Below, one piece after another: positions 1-10,822 of a stretch of DNA of 64,000 nucleotides. Origin of the DNA: Hymenoscyphus infarciens (taxonomy: Eukaryota; Ascomycota; Leotiomycetes; Helotiales; Helotiaceae); the NCBI GenBank assembly GCA_001414345.1, contig LLCB01000010.1, forward strand, positions 310,001-374,000, written 5' to 3'. Both the position numbers and the translations under genes were made by a program. How positions within the stretch are numbered: the stretch's first letter is position 1; every line of letters starts with the position of its first letter. The notes below the pieces were generated by a model that did not search any database, was not told where the DNA came from, and was given only the letters and a program-made list of their open reading frames with translations.

Positions 1-308
1 CACGATTTCTCAGTTCTTCTAACCCATCATGCATGATTTTGTAATCATTCGAGACTTACTGGGAAACAAGAAACTTTGGTGTACAAAGTCTATGATTGAA
101 AACCTACGTTGATTGCGAAAAGGTGTCCTAATAATATATTGTCCCGCAAGTAATTTGCATATCCGTTCCCTTCATAATTGAAGTTCATATCCTCCAAGCG
201 TTGCTAAGTTACCCCGTGTTAAAGACCATCGCGGCCGTTTTCTACCCTCTAAATGCGTGACGCCATTAAAACCACCCAAAGTCAAATAAATATACCGAAT
301 GAATCAAC
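1..308. other. intergenic, left edge
   Basis: No reading frame or repeat here looks real. It would lie downstream of the minus-strand gene that ends at 309. Confidence 0.5.
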
Positions 309-1103
309 TCAAACATCCAAACTCTCTCTCTCATCCTCTCCATCACTGTGGAAGATCTTGGAGTCAGTATTGCAATTTCTTGTAGTACGTCTGAGGGGGA
401 CAGGAGGAAGCAAAGTCTCGAAGCAACCGGAAAAAGAGAAATCGGAGAACACTCACCTGCTGCTCATATCCTCCATATCCTCCAATTCATCCAAAATCTC
501 CATATAATCGTCAACATCCTCACCATGCTCACCCTCCACAACCTCCACCTCAGGCTCCTTCACTGCAACAACCTGTCTCCATCTCAAGTTGAGATTGGGT
601 CTCAAAGTCATCCGAAAGAACTTTCCATCCTCCTCACACTTGACATCCCACTTCTCCGAAGTCATACGGAACGGATGTCCCTCCGCAAACCAATGAATCA
701 AAGTCATCTCAACCCAGTCATCCTCCAAGTTGTTTGGGCAAACGAAGTAGCGGTGCGAGCGTACTGGTCCGAAGTCTTCGCGGGAAGTCAAATGAATTGC
801 ATATGGTGTTTGCAAAGTGAGTGGGTTGTTGGCAAGTGCTTCGGGGGTGAGAACCGGTGCAGGAATCCAGGGCTCAGTTGATGGTGTTGTGTCTGGGAGT
901 TCCTTTTTCTCATCTTCGTGTTCGGTTCCATTGACAAAAGACGTGAGGTCTAGCACACGTCCTCGTCGAGCAGCAAAACCGAGAAATGAGCGGAAGATTG
1001 CATCGTGGATGGCGCGGTTTGGATCGTTGTGTGGCTTGTTGTTCTGGGATGTGTGACTTGGGACTGCTTTGGAGCAACAGAAGATTGGTCTTGCTGCCAA
1101 CAT
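309..1103 (-). CDS. hypothetical protein, two exons
   Basis: I do not recognise this protein. The main exon (1103 down to 457) encodes 215 residues and would stop just inside a good donor (CAG|GTGAGT at 456). Splicing to the acceptor at 391 (CCCCTCAG) joins a 27-codon second exon ending at 309-311, giving about 242 residues. The N-terminus (ARPIFCCSK) is basic and could be a targeting signal. The middle is rich in W, H and F (for example YFVCPNNLEDDWVEMTLIHW), as in a folded domain. The C-terminus is an acidic tail (VEVVEGEHGEDVDDYMEILD). The intron of 66 nt fits the size seen elsewhere in the window. The gene is well separated from its neighbours. The frame and splice sites are seen; a function cannot be given. 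Confidence 0.6.
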
Positions 1104-1892
1104 CTTGAAGAATGTAATTTGAGCACTGCTCTTGTGGTGAATTTGAGGAGTTTATACTGAAGTTTCAACTTCGATCAAGTGCTCTTGTTTGGTCAAACAG
1201 AAAGAACGAAGATGAGACTGCATGAGGCACCTGAAATAGCAACTTGACCGTGCTTCAGTGGATTATTCCCTCTTGGTAGGCTGTGTAAACAACAAACAAA
1301 GGATTCACACTCGAGTATTGGACTCGTTGTTACAATCACAATACACAAAAGCGTCCACAAGTGGCTGTGAATCACAACTTAGAGCCGATATCGCATCTCA
1401 ACATTTCCCTCAAGAATGCTGGAGTGAAAATGGGAGGTAAATTTCAGCTTCGGAAAAGTCACTTTTTGAAAAGTTCGACGTTTTGTTTTGAATCTCTCGA
1501 GTACATAGCACATAAACGGCGGTGGTCCATGAAAGTTCATATATGACTACGTGTTTCTTAGTAGCTCGATTTTAATTACAGCTTCATCTTTTGCACCCCA
1601 CAAAGATCACTCTTAGAAGATTGTTTTGTTTCGACTCTCTCCAGTACCCGCACCAAGTCGCACAAATCGTGGTTTCTGTTCTAGCATGGCATGGAAGGTT
1701 CCTGCATCAACTAATATTTTCTTCCAACCCAAAAGAAACAATTCGAAACTTTTCTTGACTTTCAAATACAGCAGAGTTGCCCAGTATCGAAATTAGGAGA
1801 ACTCAACAGTTACAAACTCTCTTCATCCTCCACCCCAACAACAGAATTCACAAAACCCGAACAGGAGAAAACGCTGAGTGCTTCCCGCCCCA
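1104..1892. other. intergenic, two flanking promoters
   Basis: About 790 bp between the minus-strand gene at 1103 and the plus-strand gene at 1893. Short frames exist but have no coding character. It presumably holds both promoters; no clear TATA box or repeat was recognised. Confidence 0.4.
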
Positions 1893-2363
1893 ATGAGATA
1901 CTACGAACTGAACTATCACTTTCACGAAATGGGCAGGATCGCCTCACTTGAATGGGGATGCTGCATAAATTGCCTTATAGAACCGTTTTCGGAGAGTTCA
2001 TTCTCCCTAGCATCGTTTCCTTATGCCTACCAAGCGTTCCTCCATGAAGCGATTAAAAAGGGCATCATCGAAGAAGGTCATGCTGATTATGAGGGCAAAC
2101 TTAGCGACATTAAAGCAATTGCTCAGGTCACCACTGTCTCGCGCACTCCGGTGTCCGATGGGAAGAGATGGCAGAGCTATTATTATGGCTCCACAGCCTC
2201 GGAGCGATCTGATGACCCTTGGTTCAAACTTACCGAATCTGAGCGAGATCAGTGGCCATTGTCAGGCGGGATTCTTGAAGCTTCAATTGTGCGTTTGGGG
2301 TACTGCCATGAGGCGGACCACCCGGGCGACATCTACGTAACGATATATATTGGGAGTCGTTAG
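1893..2363 (+). CDS. hypothetical protein, 156 aa
   Basis: An uninterrupted frame of 156 codons starts at the ATG at 1893 (the frame itself opens slightly upstream without an ATG). The start reads MRYYELNYHFHEMGR and the end reads HPGDIYVTIYIGSR. Composition is that of a soluble globular protein: many aromatic residues, a CCINC cluster near residue 23-27, and no obvious signal peptide or membrane segment. No family is recognised. It stands alone, with gene-poor DNA on both sides. It may be a lineage-specific gene or the remnant of a larger one; the single long frame with mixed residues favours a real gene, but nothing independent confirms it. Confidence 0.45.
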   Translation: MRYYELNYHFHEMGRIASLEWGCCINCLIEPFSESSFSLASFPYAYQAFLHEAIKKGIIEEGHADYEGKLSDIKAIAQVTTVSRTPVSDGKRWQSYYYGSTASERSDDPWFKLTESERDQWPLSGGILEASIVRLGYCHEADHPGDIYVTIYIGSR

Positions 2364-4978
2364 AGAACCTTGTTGAGCCCCTCACACCTTTTGGGCTTTG
2401 GTCCCTGTTCACTTCTAGCTTGCATACTTAGATGTCATTCTGCTAGCTCATAGTGAAGATATTGAGACGATATCGATGGCTAGCAAGGTCACTTGTGGGG
2501 GGTATATTCTGCTGGATGTATGGCGGTTGATCGTCATGAGGGTCAATCACTTGAATTTTGAGTGCAAATTACAAATAGCAAACCATCATGTTAGTGGAAT
2601 TCAAATGCCCTTACTCAAACATTCTGCTTCTTCAGGTCATCCGAGTTGTCCAAGTGGAGCAAATAGTAGGTCCACAAACTGGTTGGGCTTCTCCACCGGG
2701 TGTCTTCTTTCGAGAGGAATGTCTTCTGTGTTTTCACTTTGGGAAATGGGAAATTGGAAATATAAACTTGTATTGATGCCCACTGGTAGTAAAATTGGCA
2801 AATATTTCTTCTCTGTGGTGGCTTCTCAGTAACTGCTATCTGGCCTTTGAATTTAAGCGAGATTCCCCGATTCTTAAATGACGCATCCAAAGTCAAGAGG
2901 CACCAAGTTTGTTTGCAGCTTTTGCTTGATTTCTAGCAAAGTATTGTTTATGATACCCTTGGCACGTATTTTGCGTGACTCAAGAACATCTTAGAAGGAA
3001 CCAGTGCTTTCATTTGCTACGGAACTTCTCTCGTACAAGGAAGCAGCCTCATTTCATCGGGTTTCTTCCAGAATATCTTCTGTAAAATCATCAAGAATCT
3101 AAACCATTGAGACTCCGAGCGTTCTTGTAACTTTCCTCAATATTGATCCTGAGCTTAAATTGCCCTCTCGAGTTACGAACTTCCAAAACGACACAGAACC
3201 CCAACGAGCATTACTGCTGCTTTAGAAGAGGGGCATCACGAGGATGCTTCAATAAACTCATTGTGGGTCGTACAGGGCAGCACTCCCACAGTCTTGAACA
3301 CGGAAGATGGAGTTACATGCAATTGAAATCCTTTCTCCAGACCGCGAGTTCGACTGAGAACCTCATCCCATTGGATCAGCAGAACAACAAACAGAGAAAT
3401 CGAGTACGGAGTTCACATATTGAGGTTGAAAGGATCCAGATAAAAGGGACATTTGACACTTCCCTCAACTGTTATTTTGGTGGGGATGGAAAGGAGTCTT
3501 GGTACGAAATCCCAAAAAGCAAGTATGACCAACAGGAACAGAATGACTTCGCTCGAAAGGTGGCGCATAGAAACACTAGTGGCAGCATTTTTGGGGAGAC
3601 TTGTAGAGTTCAAGATACGTGAAGCAATTCTGTACTATGTATAAAGCTTGCGCCTTGTGAACACAGGGACCAAATTGGGGTGAGTTATTATGAGTATTTT
3701 GGGATGAAGATATATTGGTGGCTACCAGTATGACTTGAACTTGCCGTCGCTAGATAGATTTTGTCCTTTCCGTCCACGGAACACATTCTTTGTGTCAGAT
3801 ACACTACCTACAGACCAAGTGTTTAATCTTCTCAAGTTGAAAGAATGATACAATATACGCTCCAAGTATTTGTTGTGACTCATGAAATTACACTATCTAG
3901 CACAACTCCAATACCCCATTTTGATGGACGGAAAATTTATCAGGAAAAGAGTTAACACTGGATGATTGCTGATGGAATAGACTGTAGATGTGATAATGTT
4001 GTACTGTGATCTGTGCTCTTCTTACTGCTAGTTGACATGTAACTCGATCTTACTGCGCCTAAAAATAGTGATAAGCAGAACCAAAGAGAGAAATTGAGGC
4101 TACCACAACCCTGTCTAGTCCCTTACTAGCGTCCAGCGCTAATCCTCTTTCAGGCTTTCCGCCGGCTGCTGGCAGAGACAAGGCCACCGACTCCTCAGCT
4201 AGATATCTCAACGACAACACTTTTATACGACGAGCCGCTAGAATAGAATTAATAAGCGGTTCCTTCTGCTGTCATCGGTATTTTTTATCTGTTTTTCCGC
4301 TTTTGTTGTGTTGAGCTATTCTTTGTTGTAGAAATTTTAGGTGTCGTAAGAGCCTTTCGCCTAGAGCGGTGAACCGAAAAGGGCGATTTGACCACCCCTT
4401 ACCCTCCCACCGCCTCTCAGCATGTGGCAGTAATTAAATGTGTCCCAACGTGAACAGCTCAATGCGAGCAAAACAAAACTAATCTTGAAGCTGTAGTATA
4501 GTAAGTTAGCCTCTTTTCATATTTTTCTCATATTTTTGCAACTATTCTTTGTTTTCAGTGCTGTAGAGGTGCCTATTTACTGCTACTTTTTACCCCTCAG
4601 GATTAAGCGAGTGTTGATACTTAGCTCAGATTCACCTTCACACACCTCATAGGGAACAAAACAAAAATTTGAAGCACGGTAATACCCAAAATGTGATTTG
4701 CTACTCAATCTCTTTTTCGTAGAATCTATTGTAGTCTTATGTTTGCTTTAAGGTACTTGGGTCCGCATCATATGATGAGGACATTTCACTGAAAAAATAA
4801 TATCAAATCAAACCACTCTTGCCTTTCAATTTTTTTTGCCAAGCCAACCTAAAGCGGCAATACAATCCAGTGAATGGTGACTAGAAACTAAGGCATGACC
4901 CACCCGTTTTATTTGCTAGCAACCCTTCTTTGAATACAAGTGCTTCTTGACATCTGCATGCATCCTTTTCCCCTCCGT
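2364..4978. other. gene-poor stretch of 2.6 kb
   Basis: No convincing gene. A frame around 3143-3622 has no ATG near its beginning and no recognisable domain. From about 4000 to 4900 the sequence is AT-rich with runs of T and short echoes such as CTATTCTTTGTT repeated twice, suggesting old repeat debris, but no terminal repeats could be defined. Confidence 0.4.
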
Positions 4979-5020
4979 TCATCGTCCACCGGTCATCGTC
5001 CACTGGTCATCGTCCACCGG
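4979..5020. repeat. tandem repeat, 14-bp unit x3
   Basis: Three head-to-tail copies of TCATCGTCCACCGG (the middle copy has T for C at one site), followed by a partial fourth copy. It lies about 60 bp upstream of the start codon at 5083. Confidence 0.8.
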
Positions 5021-5082
5021 TCACCGCCCCCAACAGCTGATAAGTCGGCATTCCCTCCAATTTGCAAGACACGCTCAACAAA

Positions 5083-5619
5083 ATGCGAAAGTGGTGGTGC
5101 TGCCCAATCCACCTCAAACAAGCCATCAAACGCTATGTCAAAAAAGTCTGCCAAGCCAAACAAACCACCAACACAGTAGTAAACGACAAACTCCTCGACT
5201 TCCTCCTGGCATCCTGGGCAAATCCTGTTTTCTACTTTCCACCTACACAAGAAAAACAAGCACATGCAGTCTTCATCCAAGTCACCGTGCGAAAAGGCTC
5301 TTCCAACCCCCAACACCAGAACAACAGATTTTTCGCTTCAGTTGGCATAGCTGAGAATGAGATAAAGGGTGATGGAACCAATGAGGAAGGAACAAAGGAG
5401 GATGGAACCAATGAGGATGGGGCGGCTGAACTATACTACGAAATAGACGAAGAAGCGTGGATGGATCGGAAGAAGACAGTTGAATTCGAAGATGATAACG
5501 AGGTTCGGGCTTCTGCTTTGAGTTTCAACATGTGTCCGATCTTGGGCCAACCTAGGAGTGTCGTTGTTGAAGCTATTTGGGCAAGCGATGAAGACGAGCA
5601 AAATGACGAGTCTGGATAA
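5083..5619 (+). CDS. hypothetical acidic protein with WWCC start
   Basis: A 178-codon frame begins at the ATG at 5083 (MRKWWCCPIHLKQAIKRY). The N-terminal third is basic and contains a WWCC motif. The middle has an internal repeat (GTNEEGTKEDGTNEDG, encoded by near-identical DNA). The C-terminus is strongly acidic (WASDEDEQNDESG). No family was recognised. The WWCC segment resembles one at 7310-7400 in the next candidate gene: both have WWCC, then L-x-Q-x-I, then a CQ about ten residues later. The upstream tandem repeat may be part of the leader. The frame is open and of reasonable length, but the composition is biased, so reality as a gene is only moderately supported. Confidence 0.4.
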   Translation: MRKWWCCPIHLKQAIKRYVKKVCQAKQTTNTVVNDKLLDFLLASWANPVFYFPPTQEKQAHAVFIQVTVRKGSSNPQHQNNRFFASVGIAENEIKGDGTNEEGTKEDGTNEDGAAELYYEIDEEAWMDRKKTVEFEDDNEVRASALSFNMCPILGQPRSVVVEAIWASDEDEQNDESG

Positions 5620-6170
5620 GTGGATATGTTTGAGTAGAGGCGCGTTCAGTGAGGGGGGGAGAAGGAAAAAGGATGTCTAGTGCTTAGTTTGGTCAATCAA
5701 CCAAGCAAAAATCTCAACTCTAAAAAGCACTAGAATCATATTTCGATTTCCCACAGTGACGGGCACCGGTCAGGAGAGGTGGCAATTCAATCTCTTTTGA
5801 TTGAGGTGTCAAGTGGATGTCGTTTTAATGGAGCAATGAAGCTTACCTATGGAGTAAAGAAAAGAAACTATGGCGCTTCAATTGGACGTGCGTTATCTGC
5901 TTGCTCTCAATGAAAGTAAACTTGTACTACATCGTCTTCAAAAGCAAATACTAGAACCCACTTGAAGATAAACTCTTGGTGTTTCTGTGGCTTCCTGCAA
6001 GCGTTACGCGATATACACCGCCACTTACCTCCCCCCGGCTTTTTACACGTAAACAAAGCTCCACGTGAAAAGAACAGCAAAAGCATTTATGAGACACGGA
6101 GTCTCCCAAGATTTGAAAACAAGACTAGCTAAGTTTGTCTATTTTTTGGTATGTAGGTCCAGAGATGGCC

Positions 6171-6222
6171 TCTACCTCGCCAAGGTAGACCTAGATCTGA
6201 GTTTGCTAGCACTCTAGTCAAC
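6171..6222. repeat. diverged direct repeat, copy 1
   Basis: Matches the segment at 6480-6531: both begin TCTACC, share GGTAGACCTAGATC, then AGTTT, then CTAGAGT or CTAGT followed by an AAC or GAC end. About 300 bp separates the copies. Confidence 0.5.
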
Positions 6223-6479
6223 GAGAGCAGATACACCGTTCGCGACCCGTGCAGTGATTCAGAAACCCAAGAATGAATTGGGGTGGGTGGAAACGGACTT
6301 GTTGATATCCAAGCGCGTCAACCCCCCAAAAGTAGGAAAAGTCTAGAAAAAAATAGCAAAAATTCCACACCCCTAAGGGCGGCTAAGGACATAAACCAGA
6401 CGAACTGAACGTTTAATTTTCTAGCACCGCATCGCGTCCATGGTGAAATCAATCTGACCTGGGCTGTTGACCAGCTGTT

Positions 6480-6531
6480 TCTACCATGCCTGGTAGACCT
6501 AGATCCAAGTTTCCGCACTCCTAGAGTTGAC
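6480..6531. repeat. diverged direct repeat, copy 2
   Basis: Second copy of the segment at 6171-6222, same orientation, with several substitutions and a small length change. Confidence 0.5.
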
Positions 6532-7293
6532 TCCTCTGACCCCACTGGGCCAGCCGGGCTAGAAACCTGATGATTGATGGAAGCCATTTGGGTTATTTGT
6601 GTACTTGAATATATGGTGGTTGGTGGGGGGAAATGTGGGTCTAAGTGTGGACCGGGGTTGTGCCTTCGTTTGTCGCTCGTCGCTGTCTTGAGGAGGGGGA
6701 TGGAGCAACCCCAAGTGCCTTCGTCTCTCGCCACACTCTGGTCTCGACTTGCGAGAAGTCGAGTTGAGATGTAAATACAAGGAGGGGGTGACCTCGATAT
6801 ACGTAAGGCTACGCTGCAAGTCTTTCTGGGGGGTGTTGGCATGTTGCTCGTGGGCTGATTGCTATATCTTGACAAGATTCCCGAAGAGCAGCTTCCAACA
6901 GGCAAGGAAGACTCTCACCTCCGCGATCAGATTTCGAAGACGATAAAGGGTATATATCCATGGGGAGGGGCAAGTTTTATACTCGCTTCTAGGTGGGACG
7001 TTATCGAGTCACTCTTCCCAAGCGAGAGAAGGAAGGAGCAAACTCGTCTCGTGGTGTCACGCCAAGGTCGGGTCAAGCAAGGGAAGGAATGACTTCAACC
7101 AAACAGGTCAGTCAGGCAGGAAGGACAACCTCGCGATCTCAGACTCTTGACCCTCTCAACCTCCCTCGACCTCGACATCAATGCTCAAGTCTTGACCAGA
7201 GTCAACCTCCAAGCACCTTTGCCGGAAGTTTCAAATCGAAAATACTCCTATCTTCTCAATTGCGTCTTGTCAAAAGTCCCCAACACCAGAAAA

Positions 7294-7857
7294 ATGCTAG
7301 GAAATTACCACTATATCAACTGGTGGTGCTGTTCAAACTATCTGCAACAAATCATCACATACCACGAAAGCAGCCAATGCCAAACCCATCACGATCCCGA
7401 AAGTTCCAGCGTCGCAACAACTTGCACACACGTCCAAGAGTTTCTCAACAAGAGACAAAGACGACAAGTGACTCCACGCAGTGAACTCGACGCTTGTTCA
7501 GACAGTGATGCAGATAACTGGGTAGGATAAACATACGATACATATGTTCGAGTCACATGCAGAGAGATTGAGTGTCCTAGGGGTTTCAAGCCAGATCCTA
7601 CAGGGAAGAGCTACTTTGGTCGAGATGATGATGGAGATTTTGTCATGATCGATGTATCGACCTGGGAGGCTCGAGACCAAAGAGAAGGGTTCAAGGCTGG
7701 AGACAATGTTCAATGCTGCGTTTGTATTATAGGTCCATGTACCTATTATGGCAGAACTCTTGTGTTGGATTTTGAGGTTTATTGGCCAGAACCAAACTCT
7801 GTGTTGGGATCTAGCCGTTTAGCCAGTCTAGGATTGGAGGACGAGTCGAGTTTCTGA
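7294..7857 (+). pseudogene. WWCC-type gene interrupted by a stop, or with a 45-nt intron
   Basis: The frame opens with an ATG at 7294 and contains NWWCCSNYLQQII, similar in spacing to the WWCC segment of the gene at 5083. It hits TAA at 7528-7530, yet the same frame continues open for 109 codons to 7857 (for example KPDPTGKSYFGRDDDGDFVM and FKAGDNVQCCVCIIGPC). Two readings are possible. One is a nonsense mutation. The other is a 45-nt intron, from GTAGGA just after the TGG codon to an AG just before ATTGAG, which would keep the frame and remove the stop; its acceptor (CAGAGAG) is weak. No function is recognised. The cysteine clusters could bind metal, which is inference only. Confidence 0.4.
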
Positions 7858-7992
7858 TCGAGGGAAGCGGCAAGATCAAGCAAGCAAGGAAAAGAGAAGT
7901 GAGTGTACATTAGTCACTGGCAATGAATACTGTAGGAGCTACGGATTTCTCTATCTCAACCTCCAATCAACTGCGAACATCCTCTTGTCCTG

Positions 7993-8229
7993 CTAAACTC
8001 CCTTCTCCACCTCTTTAGTAGGTACTACTCCAGGTGTACGCTTACCATCTCCTTTCTCCAAAGTCTTATCATTCTCCACCTGGCACTCGCCACTCACTTT
8101 CCCGGCATCATCCAAAACGTATGCCTGATTACAAATGTCACAATTTTTAGAATCTTATTGTTCAACCCACTCTTCTAACTTCCCAAAAGCCACAACAGAA
8201 GCCCAATAAGTGGATATCCAAAGGACTAG
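7993..8229 (-). pseudogene. decayed 3' gene fragment
   Basis: Read on the minus strand, the segment gives a protein-like frame: LVLWISTYWASVVAFGKLEE, an in-frame TAA at 8155-8157, then NCDICNQAYVLDDAG and an acidic/basic tail ending at a stop at 7993-7995. A stop also lies directly upstream of 8229. The CDIC-type cysteine pair looks like the end of a zinc-binding domain, but no partner cysteines are present. It may be the remnant of a longer gene that has lost its 5' part. No family is assigned. Confidence 0.3.
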
Positions 8230-9223
8230 TTGTCACCCAGGTAGTTGTAAATTCGGGAAACAAACAACTTGAAAATCTTGTGCATTGTAGCAGAGCCTTG
8301 GAATCCCAAGAAACAGATGCTTCACATATTATTTTCAGCTTGTATACACTGAATTTATACCATGGAACTTATTACTGATTTGAGAAACAGACGCAACTCG
8401 ATACTGGGTCGGATACATCACTAGGAGATTTGCAATTCTTAGGCAAACCTAGCACCCTGTGGACAGAATAAGTTGCCGAGAACCCGCAACCGGAGTAACT
8501 CAACGCAAACTCAATAAAGACTTGCTAGAAGCTGTATTGAAGTTGACCAACAGCCTCCGCATCTACTTATATTTTTCTTTTGCTTTTACTTGTTTTCTTC
8601 GTTGTTTTGTTCAACGCTACATGTTCCGTTGGTCGCTAATTACTGCCTCTCGAGTGCTTACTCCGTTGGTTGTTCTCAATTGATACGATAAGCAATGAAT
8701 GCAGGTGGTTTCAATATTGAGGTCGGCCTTTACGACACTTCTGAATGCTCAAAATAGTAGCGAGAGGTGCGTTAAGTTTTGGAAGGAAAATAAAATTAGC
8801 GAGTAAGCTACAAGTAAGCAGTGGCTTACTAATTACTCAATAAAAGCTGAGCCAAAAAGAGGGTTCGGATACCAACCTTGATGCAACAATACGCCTTCTG
8901 TTCAACTCGGTGCGTGTAAGTGTTTTCTATTGGTTCTCGCTTGGATTTAACCAACCCACCAACCCAACAACTCATAATGGGCCGAGGGGGAATCTTCCGC
9001 TCTAGATATTATCTCCCTCTCTTTTTCCAAATAAACAACTTTACAGATATGCTGAGCAATATGGCAACTCCCATTTACACCGATACCCCCCTCCTCCCAA
9101 TCAACACGCCAAAATTCACAACAGGAAAATTAAGATCTTACCTCCACCCCTGTCATAGTTCCCAAACACCTTCATATTTCTAACAATTTTAAGACAGACC
9201 CCTTTACCCTGGAAGCATCTCAT
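8230..9223. other. intergenic, small hairpin inside
   Basis: No gene is supported in about 1 kb. An imperfect inverted repeat at 8801-8838 (GAGTAAGC...GTAAGC against GCTTACTAATTACTC) could form a hairpin. The last 250 bp before 9224 are C/A-rich, as expected for the promoter and leader of the hemerythrin-like gene. Confidence 0.45.
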
Positions 9224-10026
9224 ATGGCTCTAAGCCATAACGTTTTCATCCGAGGCTTCAACAGCATCTACCAACAAGCTCCCCGTCTCCAGGAAGCCGA
9301 TAAGCAAGATTTCATTGGCTACTGCATCGCTTGGTATGACTGCGTGTCTCAACATCATCATTATGAAGAAACTGAACTCTTTCCTTCGCTCGAAAAAGCT
9401 ACGGGTAAGAAGGGGTTGATGGACGGAGCTGTAGATCAACATGGTAAGACTACGTGACCGTAAAACCCTTGGCGAAAAGACCAACAGTGGCTGATATGTA
9501 CAACTTAGCTGCTTTCCACGATGGCCTAGAGAAATCCAAATCTTATCTCACAGAAAAGGAAACCAGTTTCTCGCATCAGGAGCTCATTGCAATCATGGAT
9601 TCATTCTCAGACCCTTTGTACAATCACCTAAAAGAAGAGCTCCAAACAATCGCTGATCTCTCCCGTTTCAATACCCCCGAAACACCAATCGAGATCATCG
9701 CACTAGCCGCGGAAGCAGGCAAGAAACAAGTCAGCATTTCTTTCTTGTTCAACATTCTTCCTGTTTTCTTCTTGAATATGGAAAGTGTTAAATTTGAGGG
9801 AGGGATGTGGAATGGTGCTTTTCCCACTGTGAGTGGGGCTGTTAAGTGGATTGTGATGAAGGGTGCTTCGATGTGGCAGCAGAGGAGGTGGAGGTTTGCC
9901 AGTTGCAATTCCGATGGGGAGTTTAAGAAGCTGGCTTTTTGGTCTTTGGGAGTGTTTCTTGGGCTTCTGTGGTTTAGTATAGTAGTCCAAGAGAGGAATG
10001 GAAGAACGAATGGCGTGCATAGTTAA
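9224..10026 (+). CDS. hemerythrin-like (HHE) domain protein
   Basis: Two exons (9224-9443 and 9509-10026) joined across a 65-nt intron (donor GTAAGA, acceptor CAACTTAG) give 245 residues. The N-terminal two thirds has the HHE pattern of iron-binding hemerythrin-like four-helix bundles: SHNVFIRGF (His5), QHHHYEETELFP (His44-46, Glu48/49), DQH (His73), FHDGLEKS (His77), then DPLYNHLKEEL. The intron falls inside the DQH-AAFH helix, so splicing is needed to restore the motif. Hydrophobic stretches near the C-terminus (FLFNILPVFFLNM and FWSLGVFLGLLWFSIVV) suggest membrane anchoring. Proteins of this group are usually annotated only by domain; roles in oxygen, iron or nitric-oxide handling are possible but not shown. 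It converges on the secreted-protein gene ending at 10172. Confidence 0.85.
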
Positions 10027-10171
10027 AGCTAAACAACAAGGTAGCGAACGAACAGAGAAGCAATAGAAAACATAACCAAAGTCCAACGGCACTCCAACTC
10101 TGCTCATCCAAGTCTAAAAGCGACGTCAGAATACTAGGAAACATTCCTCATAACCATACGAGTGAACCAAA

Positions 10172-10822
10172 CTAAACCACAGTCTCCCCAGCATCAACAT
10201 CCTGCCCCTCAGTCCCTTCAATAAGCTGCTTAGCCGTATCCGCCGAAATAAATCGATTCGGATAAACAGTCATCGACGCCTTCTCGAAATTCCTCGCCAT
10301 AGAATACCCCTCACTATCAGCCTGTTGACCAAGAACATCGTCATCACTGAAGCTCCAGAATTCCATATCCATACAGCCCAGTTTCGAAGATGCGCTGTTA
10401 CCTGATCAGCAACCACAAGATGAAGAAAGTAAAAAGAGGAATGTTTTGAGACTTACGCGCAAGAACCCCACGTATGCATAACAGTAAGAACGAAATCCAG
10501 TCGCAAGAGAAGTTGCTCGAAGGTAAAAGTAACAGTCTTGTCATCACATGGTGCGTTCACGGGATTTCCATCGATGGCGAAATGTTGGGCTTCGGTACTC
10601 CAGTATGTGCATTTCGTTTTGAGGCCATAAGGGGCGGGATTCTCCAGCTAGATAATTTGTCAATTACAAGAAGAACATGTCGGAGAGAAGGAATAATTAC
10701 ACTCCTATCATAGTTCCTGGGACATTGGCAATGTTGAAATTGCGAGTTTTCCATGGAGCGGATTGGCATGAGGCGAGACTGGGGGCAAGAGCCGAGAATG
10801 CGACGAGTTTGGATGTATGCAT
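10172..10822 (-). CDS. small secreted four-cysteine protein
   Basis: Three exons on the minus strand (10822-10703, 10647-10457, 10394-10172) give 177 residues. The first exon encodes a signal peptide (MHTSKLVAFSALAPSLASC), then APWKTRNFNIANVPG. The mature part has four cysteines (Cys53, 74, 103, 111), enough for two disulfides. Introns are 55 and 62 nt; the first has an atypical donor (GTGTAA), the second a consensus one (GTAAGT) and an acceptor TAACAG. The join at Cys103-Ala-Ala-Ser restores an open frame ending DAGETVV. No catalytic family was recognised. Length, signal peptide and cysteines fit a small secreted protein, possibly effector-like if the fungus is a pathogen; that role is inference. 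Confidence 0.65.

Larger units (their letters stand above)
5620..7293. other. intergenic with diverged direct repeats
   Basis: No convincing gene in 1.7 kb. Long frames on both strands between 6318 and 7092 are low-complexity and have no recognisable domain. Two related segments of about 50 bp are listed separately. Confidence 0.4.

Noticed and set aside
3143..3622. 159-codon plus-strand frame
   Set aside because: No ATG near the beginning, no domain, mixed composition, and overlapping frames look equally good.
6318..6905. 195-codon minus-strand frame
   Set aside because: Low-complexity serine/arginine-rich sequence with no domain; likely chance.
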